A stretch of 64,000 nt of DNA from an uncultured Christensenellaceae bacterium (lineage in GTDB: Bacteria; Bacillota; Clostridia; Christensenellales; Aristaeellaceae). The notes beneath the pieces are model-generated. The model had not been told where the DNA came from. It was given only the letters and a program-made list of their open reading frames with translations, and ran no database searches. The number at the start of each line of letters is the position of its first letter. Positions within the stretch are counted from its first letter, which is position 1. The stretch covers positions 158,192 to 222,191 of the forward strand of contig CAJOJQ010000001.1 of NCBI GenBank assembly GCA_905234985.1, written 5' to 3'. Both the position numbers and the translations under genes were made by a program. Of this stretch, positions 51,001 through 58,772 are shown one piece after another.

Positions 51001-51593
51001 AGCTCCTCCAAAATATCGTTGACCCGGCTTAAATTGTCCCGGGTGCGGGCCAGCTTCCGTTCCGCGTCCTCCTTGCGGACCCGGTAGGTCATCACCCCGG
51101 CGGCTTCCTCGAATACCTGGCGGCGATCCTCGCTTTTGACGGAGAGGATTTCGTCAATGCGGCCCTGGCCGATGAGGGAATAGCCCTCCCGCCCGATGCC
51201 GGTGTCCCGGAACAGCTCTAAGATATCCTTTAAGCGGCAGGCGGTTTTGTTCAGGTAATATTCGCTGTCCCCACTGCGGTAGACCCGGCGGGTGACCATG
51301 ACCTCGGCGAAATTGGATTTTAAGGCCCCGTCCTCGTTCTCGAAGACCAAATTCACTTCGCAGTAGGACGCCGCCTTCCTTTTCGCGGTGCCGTTGAAGA
51401 TCACGTCCTCCATTTTCGCGCCGCGCAGCACCCGGGCGCTCTGCTCGCCCAGCACCCAGCGCACCGCGTCGCCGATGTTGCTTTTGCCCGAGCCGTTGGG
51501 ACCCACGATGCCCGTGATGCCCTGATTGAACACGATTTCCGTCCGGTCGGCGAAGGATTTGAACCCGTGGATTTCCAGTTTTTTAAGGCGCAT
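48036..51593 (-). CDS. smc: Chromosome segregation protein SMC
   Basis: An 1185-residue condensin ATPase: Walker A GPNGSGKSN (31-39), two long coiled-coil arms, a hinge around residues 510-680 (VRGVVARLMQVPKDLE, GGSMTGG), and the C-terminal signature LLSGGERALTAIA with Walker B FCILDEIEAALDE. It compacts and separates sister chromosomes. It starts 7 bases after rnc, with GGGGAAG as ribosome site. Confidence 0.98.
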   Translation of the reverse strand: MRLKKLEIHGFKSFADRTEIVFNQGITGIVGPNGSGKSNIGDAVRWVLGEQSARVLRGAKMEDVIFNGTAKRKAASYCEVNLVFENEDGALKSNFAEVMVTRRVYRSGDSEYYLNKTACRLKDILELFRDTGIGREGYSLIGQGRIDEILSVKSEDRRQVFEEAAGVMTYRVRKEDAERKLARTRDNLSRVNDILEELSSRVEPLEQQAAVAKEYLELAERLKHLEINIFLIRHDKVKDRIAALDKTIEGLKDVLLHHEARLNENAADREKLEEAAALLEQELAQARQRHLAAGDTLHEMQSQRDRTAHQIESGKENLARVAGEIRDALRRQEELKALFDQGEADTQKSGEALQKAQDELTGEQQKLDRYLQDVQQKEDILDRHKADILTAMNRLSDARNQQARQQAIAAQMKNRLTEIETSIREGGEKQQALTATLRAAEQSARQVDEGLEQFKNDAVQTEANLRALTQETQEKAERAQSLNAKCQGDWSRLRLLEEMSREMEGYSQSVRKALSFAQEDSSVRGVVARLMQVPKDLETAIDMVLGGALQNIVTEDEEAAKRMIDYLRNNRLGRATFLPMTSVKSRVLTNEERRLLSMPGCLGVASELISYAPEYRGIMENLLGRTVIAEDLDSGIPIMRAGRHAFRLVTLSGDVMHSGGSMTGGTAQKSAVSLLGREREIKEMREALAAEQKELRTLREQLTSMQGRREELKRLRNEAMERVHQEEIASAREQERVFNAKAELTAASQQLERTRAARDQLNESIEEIQRDLAQVQTLAQNETIDREAMDQKTEALQKALLSAREQADAQRDLVTKMRLQYAELTYALDTLKRDKARRDQENAQLASALEQLRREHDSREAQLREAEEALKAQEEACRAQEALTEQEKAQADALDARRQELAAKERESVRQSEEIHKAYDEDSMKLHRTELSHDRAENDLKVMTDHIFNTYDLTYAMAEELRCEGPFDLSGSEKEAAGLRGRIREMGHVNVGAIEEYAATKERFDDMTAQQQDLTRAENDLQTLITRLLSQMEKQFVAEFDKLGVYFKETFARLFGGGYAELKLTDPDDALNCGIEIIAQPPGKKLQLLSLLSGGERALTAIAILFAMLKLKPTPFCILDEIEAALDEANIGYFADYLCEYAQTTQFVVVTHRKGTMERCDALYGVAMQEKGVSGMVSVNLQDYE

Positions 51594-51600
51594 GCTTCCC

Positions 51601-52263
51601 CTATTCCCCCGAACGCTTCAAAGTGTCCAGCGCGGCGGCGGCGGCCTCCTGCTCGGCGCGCTTTTTGCTGGTACCTGTTCCCCGGGCGGCTTCCGCGCCT
51701 TCCAGGTACACGGCGGCGGTGAACACCCGCTCATGAGGCGGGCCGTCCTCGCCCAAAATCTCATAGGTGGGCATATCCCGGCCCTGGGCCTGCACGTATT
51801 CCTGCAGGGCGCTCTTGGCGTCGGCTTCCCCGGTTTCGGAGCAGTCGCCGATGAGCCGCAGCACCATTTCCCGGGCGGCGTCCAAGCCTCCATCCAGGTA
51901 CACGGCGGCCAGCACCGCTTCAAAGGTGTCGCACAGCACGGAAGGGTTCTCCCGCCCGCCGCCGGTTTCACAGCTTTTGTCCATGCGCAGGGCCTGGCCC
52001 AAATTCACCTGCCGGGCGGCTTCGGCCAGTTTTTCTTCCCGCACCAGCTTTTGGCGCAGGCGCGTCATGGCCCCTTCGTGCATTTCCGGGTGCTGCTCGT
52101 AGATCTTTTCGCTCACGCACAGCTCAAGCACCGCGTCGCCCAAAAATTCCAGCCGCTGATTATGACCGTGGCCCAAGGATGGATGCGTCAGCGCCTGCTT
52201 GAGCAGCGCCGACTTCCGGAAGGAATGGCCGATGGCCTGTTCCAGTGCCGCGTAATCCGACAT
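51601..52263 (-). CDS. rnc: Ribonuclease III
   Basis: A 220-residue endonuclease for double-stranded RNA (rRNA processing): the catalytic motif LEFLGDAVLEL near residue 44, EAVLAAVYLDGG, and a C-terminal dsRBD ending GTGTSKKRAEQEAAAAAL. ATG 52263 is favoured, with AAGAAGG upstream; the longer frame has no site. Confidence 0.96.
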   Translation of the reverse strand: MSDYAALEQAIGHSFRKSALLKQALTHPSLGHGHNQRLEFLGDAVLELCVSEKIYEQHPEMHEGAMTRLRQKLVREEKLAEAARQVNLGQALRMDKSCETGGGRENPSVLCDTFEAVLAAVYLDGGLDAAREMVLRLIGDCSETGEADAKSALQEYVQAQGRDMPTYEILGEDGPPHERVFTAAVYLEGAEAARGTGTSKKRAEQEAAAAALDTLKRSGE

Positions 52264-52339
52264 GTTCTCTGTTACCTTCTTTAAGCAATCCGCGGGGGCG
52301 GATTGCTGCATCCGCCCCCGGCGTCATGTGATGTTTGGA

Positions 52340-52567
52340 TTATTGATGGGCCTCGATGTACTTGACCACGTCGCCCACGGTGCGCAGGGTGGTGATGGCG
52401 GTGTCGTCCACCGTCATGTTGAAGGCGTCTTCCAGATCCATGATGAGTACCATCACGTTGGCGCTGTCCGCTTTCAGGTCCTCCACCAGGCGCTTATCGG
52501 GGGTCACGTCCTTCACGTCCATTTTCAGCTGCTTGGCGATCATGCCGGCTACCGTTTCGTATACCAT
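52340..52567 (-). CDS. acpP: Acyl carrier protein
   Basis: A 75-residue ACP that carries fatty-acyl chains. The phosphopantetheine serine lies in LKADSANVM, where the usual DSL is DSA. GGAGGAG precedes ATG 52567. It lies between plsX (14-base gap) and rnc. Confidence 0.93.
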   Translation of the reverse strand: MVYETVAGMIAKQLKMDVKDVTPDKRLVEDLKADSANVMVLIMDLEDAFNMTVDDTAITTLRTVGDVVKYIEAHQ

Positions 52568-52581
52568 TGGTTTCTCCTCCT

Positions 52582-53589
52582 TCATTCTGCTTGCAATTGC
52601 TTGGATATTTCTTTTTCTATGGATTCAACCAGGTTTTTCCGCACCATCAGCACGGCCTGGCGGATCGCGCAGGCGATAGCGTGGGCGTTGCTGGAACCGT
52701 GGGCCTTCACCACTACGCCCCGGACGCCCAGCAGGGGAGCGCCGCCCACTTCGGTGTAATCCATGGCTTTTTTCACGCGCTTAAAGGCGGGCTTGGCGAG
52801 CAGGCCGCCCATCTTGCTGCGGAAATCGGCGTACATTTCCTTTTTGATCATGCCGAGCAGGGTGCCCGCTACGCCTTCCATGAATTTCAAAATCAGATTG
52901 CCGGAAAACCCGTCGCACACCACCACGTCGGCCAGATCGGCGGTAATGTCCCGGCCCTCGATGTTGCCCACAAAGTTGAAGGGCGCTTTTTCCATCAGGG
53001 GATAGGCCGCCTTCGCCAGGGCGTTGCCCTTTTCGGCCTCCGCGCCGATGTTCACCAGGCCCACCCGGGGGTTTTCGATTCCGCGCACGGCTTTCAGGTA
53101 CGCCGCGCCCATGACTCCGAACTGGGGCAGGTACTGGGGCAGACAGTCTACGTTGGCCCCGCAGTCGATGAGGCAGAAAAAGCCCTTGCCGTTGGGCAGC
53201 AGCGGCGCCAGGGCGGGCCTTTCGACGCCCTCGATGCGGCCTAAGCGGAACATGCCGCCCGCTAAGGTGGCCCCGGTGCTCCCGGCGGAGACGAAGCCGT
53301 CCGCCCCCTTTTCCCGCACCAAAAGCATGCCCTTCACCTGGGCGGAATTTTTCTTCTGCCGGATGGCCATCACCGGCGCGTCGTGATTGGTGATGATTTC
53401 GGCGCAGTCGTCGATCAGCAGCCGATCCCGGATATCGTCGCAATCCTTGAGCAGCGGTTCGATCTCCGCCTTAGGCCCGCCCAAGGTGATTTTCAGGTCC
53501 TTGTCCGCCCGCAGGGCTTCCTTGGCTCCCTCTACGGTACACTGGGGGGCGTTGTCGCCGCCCATAGCGTCTAAATAAATGTGAATCAT
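52582..53589 (-). CDS. plsX: Phosphate acyltransferase PlsX
   Basis: A 335-residue acyl-ACP:phosphate acyltransferase, the first enzyme of phosphatidic-acid synthesis in Firmicutes. Recognised by DAMGGDNAP at the N-terminus, GSTGATLAGGM and CDGFSGNLILKF. In Bacillus fabD and fabG lie between plsX and acpP; here acpP follows directly. GGAGG precedes the ATG. Confidence 0.96.
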   Translation of the reverse strand: MIHIYLDAMGGDNAPQCTVEGAKEALRADKDLKITLGGPKAEIEPLLKDCDDIRDRLLIDDCAEIITNHDAPVMAIRQKKNSAQVKGMLLVREKGADGFVSAGSTGATLAGGMFRLGRIEGVERPALAPLLPNGKGFFCLIDCGANVDCLPQYLPQFGVMGAAYLKAVRGIENPRVGLVNIGAEAEKGNALAKAAYPLMEKAPFNFVGNIEGRDITADLADVVVCDGFSGNLILKFMEGVAGTLLGMIKKEMYADFRSKMGGLLAKPAFKRVKKAMDYTEVGGAPLLGVRGVVVKAHGSSNAHAIACAIRQAVLMVRKNLVESIEKEISKQLQAE

Positions 53590-53627
53590 GGTGTTCCTCC
53601 ATCCAAAGGCTCATAAAGAGACACACT

Positions 53628-53656
53628 ATTTTACCATATAAAATACATCTTGACAA
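53628..53656 (-). promoter_or_regulatory. Promoter of the plsX-acpP-rnc-smc-ftsY unit
   Basis: On the minus strand TTGTCA and TAAAAT with 17 bases between, 38 bases upstream of plsX. Confidence 0.75.
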
Positions 53657-53687
53657 GCGTTCCGGAAAAATCGCATGAACAATCGCG

Positions 53688-53719
53688 TATTAAAATAGGG
53701 CCGTGCTTTCGCACGGCCC
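53688..53719 (-). terminator. Terminator of the sugar-binding protein gene
   Basis: On the minus strand GGGCCGTGC-GAAA-GCACGGCCC followed by TATTTTAAT, 22 bases after the stop codon. Confidence 0.88.
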
Positions 53720-53741
53720 CGGTATTGCTGGAGAATGAGAA

Positions 53742-55262
53742 TTACTTGGAAGCCAGGTAAGCATCCAGCTGACGCTGCGCTTCGGCGATGATGTCGTTCA
53801 GGCCGGCAGCTTCCATCTTGGCCCGCATGGCGGGAATGCCCAGTTCGGGATCGTCGGGATCGACGGCGCCGCACTGGATGGCAGAGAAGTACTGAGCCTT
53901 GATGTTGGCGATTTCAGTGTAGGCCTGGGTGAAATCGATGGGTTCCTGGTTGTTGAACTGGAAGCCAGCGATGGTGGACACAGGAGCGCCTTCGATTTCC
54001 TTGTAGTACAGATCCCACTGATTGACCAGGGGATGACCATGCTCAACTTCTTCCAGCGCGAAGGCCGGGGTCAGCAGAGAATAGTTGCCCTGGTTGAAGT
54101 TCCAGGGGCTATAGTTGCTGCGGCCCAGTTCGGTACGCACAACAGCCTTGCCCAGGTAGTTGCCGTCGATGTCGTTCACATCGTAGTAGTTGAAGTGTAC
54201 GCCTTCGATGCCGTAGCCGATGGTGTCGCGGTATTCCTTGTTGGTGCAGAGCAGTTCGAGGAACTGGAGAGCCTTCTTGAAGCGGGCTTCATCCTCTTCC
54301 AGAGCGGCGGAGATGCACTGCAGGGAACCCAGCAGCAGGTCGGTGGACAGGACGGGGCCGGCATAGCGGGCATACTCGGTGGAGAAGCCGCGGCTGCCAT
54401 AGTAGCTGTAACCGGTCCAGGCCTGGGTGAAGCCGATGTGATGCAGCTTGCTGTCGATGGAGTTTTCATCCAGCGTGGCGGCGTCGGGGTTCACGAAGCC
54501 CATCTGGTTCCACTTATGCATGGTGTAGTAACGCTCGGTGACGCCGGGATCATCGAACACGCTGACCACCTTGGTGGTGCCGAAGATGACGCCGATCAGC
54601 GGGATACGGTCGATGAAGTCGAAGGAGGATTCCATACCGGCGGGAGCGCCGCCCACGTTCACGGCATACTTGCCCAGGGTGGGATCAGCGTCCATGGCGC
54701 TCTGCAGAGCGGTCAGGTAGGGAGTCATTTCGTCCCAGGCGCTGATGGAGGAGGGCACTTCGATGCCAGCAGCCTTGGCGATTTCCGGATCGTACAGGAT
54801 GGAGTTGATACCGGCAACGTCCTTCCTGTCGACGACGCCGTACAGGCCGCCGTCAGCGGAACGGGCCATTTCCCACCATTCCTCGGGCAGGAGGGCGAAC
54901 AGGTCGGGAGTCCATTCCTGGATCTTGCCCCACAGGTTCGCGAAGGTGCCCTTGGACACGTTGTCGAAATAGTTGTTGAACCAGGAGCAGCTGTAGAAAA
55001 TGTCGTAGCCCTCACCGCCGTTGGCGATAACGAGCTGCATTTCGTCGCTGGTCATGTAGTCGATCTGCACTTCCACGCCGATGGCTTCGCGGCTGATCTC
55101 ATTCAGCCGGGCAACCACGATGTCGTTGTCGATGGGAGCGGGGCCGTTGCCCTGCGCCCACTTGAGGTGGACGATCTCTTCTTCGGCGGAAGCGAAGGAG
55201 ATGAAGGACATCATGCTCAGAACCATGATGGCCGCCATGAGTAAGGAAACGAGTTTCTTCAT
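53742..55262 (-). CDS. Carbohydrate ABC transporter substrate-binding protein (LplA-like)
   Basis: A 506-residue extracellular solute-binding protein of the CUT1 family. An N-terminal signal peptide (about residues 1-26, ending FASAEE) lacks the lipobox Cys usual in Gram-positive binding proteins. Residues about 30-400 form the binding fold (GEGYDIFYSCSWFNNYF, GLYGVVDRKDVAGINSILYD). The end matches the DUF3502-type tail of LplA-like proteins. The ligand is probably an oligosaccharide. It has its own promoter downstream of the permeases, which allows higher expression. AAGGAGG precedes the ATG. Confidence 0.9.
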   Translation of the reverse strand: MKKLVSLLMAAIMVLSMMSFISFASAEEEIVHLKWAQGNGPAPIDNDIVVARLNEISREAIGVEVQIDYMTSDEMQLVIANGGEGYDIFYSCSWFNNYFDNVSKGTFANLWGKIQEWTPDLFALLPEEWWEMARSADGGLYGVVDRKDVAGINSILYDPEIAKAAGIEVPSSISAWDEMTPYLTALQSAMDADPTLGKYAVNVGGAPAGMESSFDFIDRIPLIGVIFGTTKVVSVFDDPGVTERYYTMHKWNQMGFVNPDAATLDENSIDSKLHHIGFTQAWTGYSYYGSRGFSTEYARYAGPVLSTDLLLGSLQCISAALEEDEARFKKALQFLELLCTNKEYRDTIGYGIEGVHFNYYDVNDIDGNYLGKAVVRTELGRSNYSPWNFNQGNYSLLTPAFALEEVEHGHPLVNQWDLYYKEIEGAPVSTIAGFQFNNQEPIDFTQAYTEIANIKAQYFSAIQCGAVDPDDPELGIPAMRAKMEAAGLNDIIAEAQRQLDAYLASK

Positions 55263-55291
55263 ACCTGGAATTCCTCCTTTTTTATTCTTAC

Positions 55292-55313
55292 ACAGCGCAA
55301 AGCCCCGCGCTGT
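55292..55313 (-). promoter_or_regulatory. Leader hairpin of the binding-protein mRNA
   Basis: A 7-bp stem (ACAGCGC / GCGCTGT) with an 8-base loop in the leader between promoter and ribosome site. No T-run follows on the transcript. It is a possible 5' stabiliser for a highly expressed binding-protein mRNA. Confidence 0.45.
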
Positions 55314-55337
55314 TGTAATCCTTTTTTTGTCACCGAT

Positions 55338-55366
55338 ATCTTAGCACATTCACCTTTGTCTGTCAA
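55338..55366 (-). promoter_or_regulatory. Promoter of the binding-protein gene
   Basis: On the minus strand TTGACA and TAAGAT with 17 bases between. Upstream is an imperfect dyad (CAGTTTTTGCA / TGCAAGAAAACTG) that could be an operator. Confidence 0.75.
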
Positions 55367-55432
55367 TCACTTTTCTTTGCCGTTTCTTACAGTTTTCTTG
55401 CAAATTCATGCAAAAACTGTCAAAATATTGTA

Positions 55433-56353
55433 TCAGCCCTTGACGGCGCCGATGGTGAGGCCGGAAACGAAATACTTCTGGAAGAAGGGGTAGGAGCAGG
55501 CGATGGGCAGCACGGAAATCACCACCATGGCCATACGCACGGTTTCCGAGGGGATGTTCGTCCGCTCGCCTGCGGCCATGTTGCTGGCGTTCCTGGTGAG
55601 GAAGGAAATGTTTTCTTCCAGGGAGATCAGCACGTACTGGAGGGGGAACAAATCGTGCTTATTGCCGGAGATGTAGTATTTCGCCATCATCCAGTCATTC
55701 CAGTAGGCGAAGGTGAGGAACAGGCCGATGGTGGCGATGGCGGGCAGGGAAATGGGCAAAACGATCTGCACGAAAATGCGGATCATGCGCGCGCCGTCGA
55801 TCTTGGCCGATTCGATCACCGCGTCCGGCACGGTGGTCTGGAAGAAGGTGCGCATGATGATGCAGTAGAAGCTGGAGCAGCAGATGGGCAGCACCAGCGC
55901 CGCGTAGGTATCCTTCATCATCAGGATCTGGGTGTTGATCATGTAGCTGGCCACCAAACCGCCGCTGAACAGCATGGGGATGAAGATGAACCAGGTGAAG
56001 AATTTGCGCAGGCGGTAGTTGGGGCGGCTGAGGGCAAAGCCCATGGTGGAGGTGGTGACCAGGCCCAGCAGGGTGCCCACGATAGTGATGCCGATGGAGT
56101 TCAGGAACGCGCGGCCGATGTAGCCGGACTGCTTCACCAGATAGGCGTAGGATTCAAGGCTCCAGGACATGGGGATGTAGCTGTAGCCCTGATACCGGAT
56201 GGACACGTCCGAGGAGAAGGACACAATGAGCACCAGCAGGGCGGGCATGAGGCAGATCAGACCCAGGAAGATGAACAGGATGCTGATAAATACGTTGGTA
56301 ACAGGCTTGACCCGGGTATATTGCAGAACGGATTGCTTTTCTTTCTTTGCCAT
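55433..56353 (-). CDS. Carbohydrate ABC transporter permease (YtcP/LplC-like)
   Basis: A 306-residue CUT1 permease with six membrane helices and the EAA loop (ESAKIDGARMIRIFVQIVLPISLPAIA), which contacts the ATPase. It ends with QKYFVSGLTIGAVKG, typical of the YtcP/LplC subgroup. ATG 56353 has GGGAG 8 bases upstream; the ATG at 56371 has no site. No ATPase gene is adjacent, so a shared MsmX-like ATPase is expected elsewhere. Confidence 0.93.
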   Translation of the reverse strand: MAKKEKQSVLQYTRVKPVTNVFISILFIFLGLICLMPALLVLIVSFSSDVSIRYQGYSYIPMSWSLESYAYLVKQSGYIGRAFLNSIGITIVGTLLGLVTTSTMGFALSRPNYRLRKFFTWFIFIPMLFSGGLVASYMINTQILMMKDTYAALVLPICCSSFYCIIMRTFFQTTVPDAVIESAKIDGARMIRIFVQIVLPISLPAIATIGLFLTFAYWNDWMMAKYYISGNKHDLFPLQYVLISLEENISFLTRNASNMAAGERTNIPSETVRMAMVVISVLPIACSYPFFQKYFVSGLTIGAVKG

Positions 56354-56384
56354 CTTGATCGCTCCCTTCATTCACACCGACGTA

Positions 56385-57374
56385 TCAGAACAGGCCCGCT
56401 TCGGGGTCGATTTTCTTGACCAGCAGGTTGGCCCCCACGATGGTGAGGCAGCCCACCACGGACTGCAGGAAGGCCGCAGCGGAGGAGAAGTTCACGTCGG
56501 AGCGTTCCAGCAGGGCCTTGTACACGTATACGTCGATGGTCTGGGTCACGTCTGTCAGCGCACCGGAGTTGCGGGTAGCCTGATAGAACAGGCCGAAGTC
56601 GCTGCGGAAGATGTTGCCCACGGCCAGGATGAACATGATGGAAATGGTGGGGCGCAGCAGGGGCAGGGTGATATACTTCACCTGCTGGGTCTTGGTGGCC
56701 CCGTCGATGAGGGCGGCCTCGTACAATTCGGCGTCGATGCCGCTGATGGAGGCCATGTACACCACCATGCTGTAGCCCATGCCCTTCCATATGTTCAGGA
56801 ATACCAGAAAGTACATCCAGAAGTTTTTATCCTGATACCAGTTGTGGTTTCTCGCGTCCGCCGGTACCATGCCCAGGGCTTTGGCGGCGTTGTTCACCAG
56901 GCCGAAGTCGGTGGACAGGAAGGCGTACACGAAGTAGCTGATGACCACCCAGCTTAAGAAGTGGGGCAGGAACATCATGGTCTGGCAGGTCTTGGCCAGT
57001 TTTTTGGAGTATATTTCATTGAACAGAATGGCCAGGGTGACGGGAATGAGGATGCCCAGAATGATGAACACGATGTTGTACAGCACCGTGGTTTTGATCA
57101 TGGTTTCAAAGTAGCTGGATTCGATCAGGAACTTGAAGTTGTCCAGCCCGCACCATTTGCTGTTGTTGAACAGCGACCACAGGAAGCTCTTGCCCATCTT
57201 GGGCTTGTATTTTTTGAAGGCGATAATCACGCCGAACATGGGCGCGTAGCAAAACACCAGATACCAGATGGTGGTGGGCAGATGCAGCAGGAAGATCTCC
57301 AGATTGTCAAAAGATGATCCGTTGCTGCCCGCCTTCGTCTTTTTCTTTGGCTTGGTGATGTTTTTTGTGCTCAT
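56385..57374 (-). CDS. Carbohydrate ABC transporter permease (LplB-like)
   Basis: A 329-residue CUT1 permease. A charged, Lys-rich N-terminus precedes six helices. The EAA loop reads YEAALIDGATKTQQVKYITLPLLRP. It pairs with the YtcP-like permease 31 bases downstream. ATG 57374 has AGGGGG about 9 bases upstream; the longer frame crosses the promoter and cannot be translated. Confidence 0.93.
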   Translation of the reverse strand: MSTKNITKPKKKTKAGSNGSSFDNLEIFLLHLPTTIWYLVFCYAPMFGVIIAFKKYKPKMGKSFLWSLFNNSKWCGLDNFKFLIESSYFETMIKTTVLYNIVFIILGILIPVTLAILFNEIYSKKLAKTCQTMMFLPHFLSWVVISYFVYAFLSTDFGLVNNAAKALGMVPADARNHNWYQDKNFWMYFLVFLNIWKGMGYSMVVYMASISGIDAELYEAALIDGATKTQQVKYITLPLLRPTISIMFILAVGNIFRSDFGLFYQATRNSGALTDVTQTIDVYVYKALLERSDVNFSSAAAFLQSVVGCLTIVGANLLVKKIDPEAGLF

Positions 57375-57470
57375 TCGTTTTGCCCCCTTCTCTTTTATTG
57401 AACGAACTATAAAAACACTGTTTTCACAGCAAAACAGCACGAAAAAAGCCTTGTGCAATTCTTGATTTTT

Positions 57471-57499
57471 ATTATACGCCGTTTGGTGCAGACTGTCAA
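57471..57499 (-). promoter_or_regulatory. Consensus promoter of the sugar permease genes
   Basis: On the minus strand a perfect TTGACA-N17-TATAAT. The leader of about 90 bases includes a short dyad (GCTGTTTTGC / TGTGAAAACAG) but no strong terminator. Confidence 0.9.
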
Positions 57500-57551
57500 T
57501 AATCATTTGAACTTTTGCCAGAAAGTACAGAAGGACGATTTCATTCCAAGC

Positions 57552-57579
57552 AAAAACCGGCCCGCGAAGAGCCGGTTTC
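57552..57579 (-). terminator. Terminator of the pspC-yccF unit
   Basis: On the minus strand AACCGGC-TCTTCGCG-GCCGGTT followed by TTTG, 19 bases after the yccF stop codon. Confidence 0.8.
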
Positions 57580-57597
57580 AGGGCAAGATCAAATTTT

Positions 57598-57960
57598 TTA
57601 TATCACATGTGCGCCGAAGGGGGCCAGGGACAGCTTGGCGAATTTGAAAAACTGCATGCCGAAGGGGATGCCCGCGATGGTGACGCACAGAATCACGCCT
57701 AAGATGAAATGAATCAGCGCCAGTTCGATACCCGATACGAAGAACCAAATGACGTTCACCAGAAAGGACATCGCGCCCCCTTCATACGACACGTCCTTTC
57801 CGAAGGGTGAAAGAGCAAGCTGTGCGAACTTGAAGCATTGAACCCCGATGGGGATGCCCACGATGGTGACGCACCACAGCAGCCCGGCGACGGCCCAGCT
57901 CAGGCAGCTGATCAGGCCGCCGCACAGCAGCCATACCAAATTTCCAGCTAAGCTCAGCAT
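57598..57960 (-). CDS. YccF-domain membrane protein
   Basis: A 120-residue protein with two tandem YccF repeats, each containing a membrane helix pair and the conserved VTIVGIPIGVQCFKFAQLALSPFG / VTIAGIPFGMQFFKFAKLSLAPFG segment. The function is unknown, perhaps stress-related or a channel-like inner-membrane protein. The start is either ATG 57960 (AGGTGG 9 bases upstream) or ATG 57969, which overlaps the pspC stop. It is co-transcribed with pspC. Confidence 0.88.
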   Translation of the reverse strand: MLSLAGNLVWLLCGGLISCLSWAVAGLLWCVTIVGIPIGVQCFKFAQLALSPFGKDVSYEGGAMSFLVNVIWFFVSGIELALIHFILGVILCVTIAGIPFGMQFFKFAKLSLAPFGAHVI

Positions 57961-57961
57961 G

Positions 57962-58153
57962 TTACGCATCCACCTGATCCGGAATGATGATGGCCGCGAT
58001 GATGTACACCAGCAGCCCGCCGCCCGCCAGGAAGGACAGGGCCACGAAGCCTAAGCGTACCAGGGTGGGGTCGATGTTGAAGTATTCGCCGATGCCGCCG
58101 CACACGCCGGCGACCTTCTTATTGGTCTTGCTCTTGTAAAGTTTCTTCTCCAT
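57962..58153 (-). CDS. PspC-domain protein
   Basis: A 63-residue PspC protein: KKLYKSKTNKKVAGVCGGIGEYFNIDPTLVRLGF followed by one membrane helix (LSFLAGGGLLVYIIAAIIIP). PspC proteins sense envelope stress in other bacteria. GGAGG precedes ATG 58153. It is joined to yccF. Confidence 0.92.
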   Translation of the reverse strand: MEKKLYKSKTNKKVAGVCGGIGEYFNIDPTLVRLGFVALSFLAGGGLLVYIIAAIIIPDQVDA

Positions 58154-58197
58154 GTTGTTTCCTCCCATTGTTTTCTTTGTTTCCCGGTTACGGGCAC

Positions 58198-58225
58198 ATT
58201 TTACCACGTCTTCCTGAGAATTCAA
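58198..58225 (-). promoter_or_regulatory. Promoter of pspC-yccF
   Basis: On the minus strand TTGAAT and TAAAAT with 16 bases between. A dyad GAGAATTT / AAAATTCTC at 58239-58261 lies upstream, between this promoter and the divergent one, and may be an operator. Confidence 0.6.
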
Positions 58226-58280
58226 GAAAAACAGCATGAGAATTTCATGAGAAAATTCTCCCTTGTCTTTCATCCCGTCA

Positions 58281-58310
58281 TTGACCGCCGGGGGCGGAAT
58301 ATGGTATGAT
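58281..58310 (+). promoter_or_regulatory. Promoter of the VOC gene
   Basis: TTGACC and TATGAT with an 18-base spacer, 48 bases upstream of the VOC start codon. Confidence 0.65.
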
Positions 58311-58358
58311 TTCCATGTTCTCCAAAGCACTTTACCATCAAACAAAGGAGGGCTGGCC

Positions 58359-58742
58359 ATGCGGCTTTCCCAAATCCATCACGTGGCTGTCATCGTGTCC
58401 GACTACGCTGTTTCCCGGGATTTTTACGTGAACAAATTAGGCTTTTCCGTCGTGCGGGAAAACTACCGGCCAGAGCGGGACGATTGGAAGCTGGACCTAA
58501 AAGTCAACGAAGGGACGGAGCTGGAAATCTTCGGCGTGAAGAATCCCCCCAAGCGGGTGAACCGGCCCGAAGCCTGCGGCCTGCGCCATCTGGCTTTCCA
58601 GGTGGACAGCGTGGAGGATACCGTGGCGGAACTCAAGGAAATGGGCATTCCCTGCGAACCCATCCGCGGCGATACCTTCACGGGGAAGAAAATGACCTTC
58701 TTTTTCGATCCCGACGGCCTGCCGCTGGAATTGCACGAATAA
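58359..58742 (+). CDS. VOC family (glyoxalase-like) protein
   Basis: A 127-residue protein of the glyoxalase/bleomycin-resistance fold. Two beta-alpha-beta-beta-beta units carry the likely metal ligands: His in IHHVAVIV, Glu in TELEIF, His in LRHLAFQV and Glu in PLELHE. It resembles small glyoxalase I-like proteins; the activity is not proven. AAAGGAGG precedes ATG 58359. Confidence 0.9.
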   Translation: MRLSQIHHVAVIVSDYAVSRDFYVNKLGFSVVRENYRPERDDWKLDLKVNEGTELEIFGVKNPPKRVNRPEACGLRHLAFQVDSVEDTVAELKEMGIPCEPIRGDTFTGKKMTFFFDPDGLPLELHE

Positions 58743-58772
58743 CGCTTTATCAAAGATTGGGAGGCGATCATT

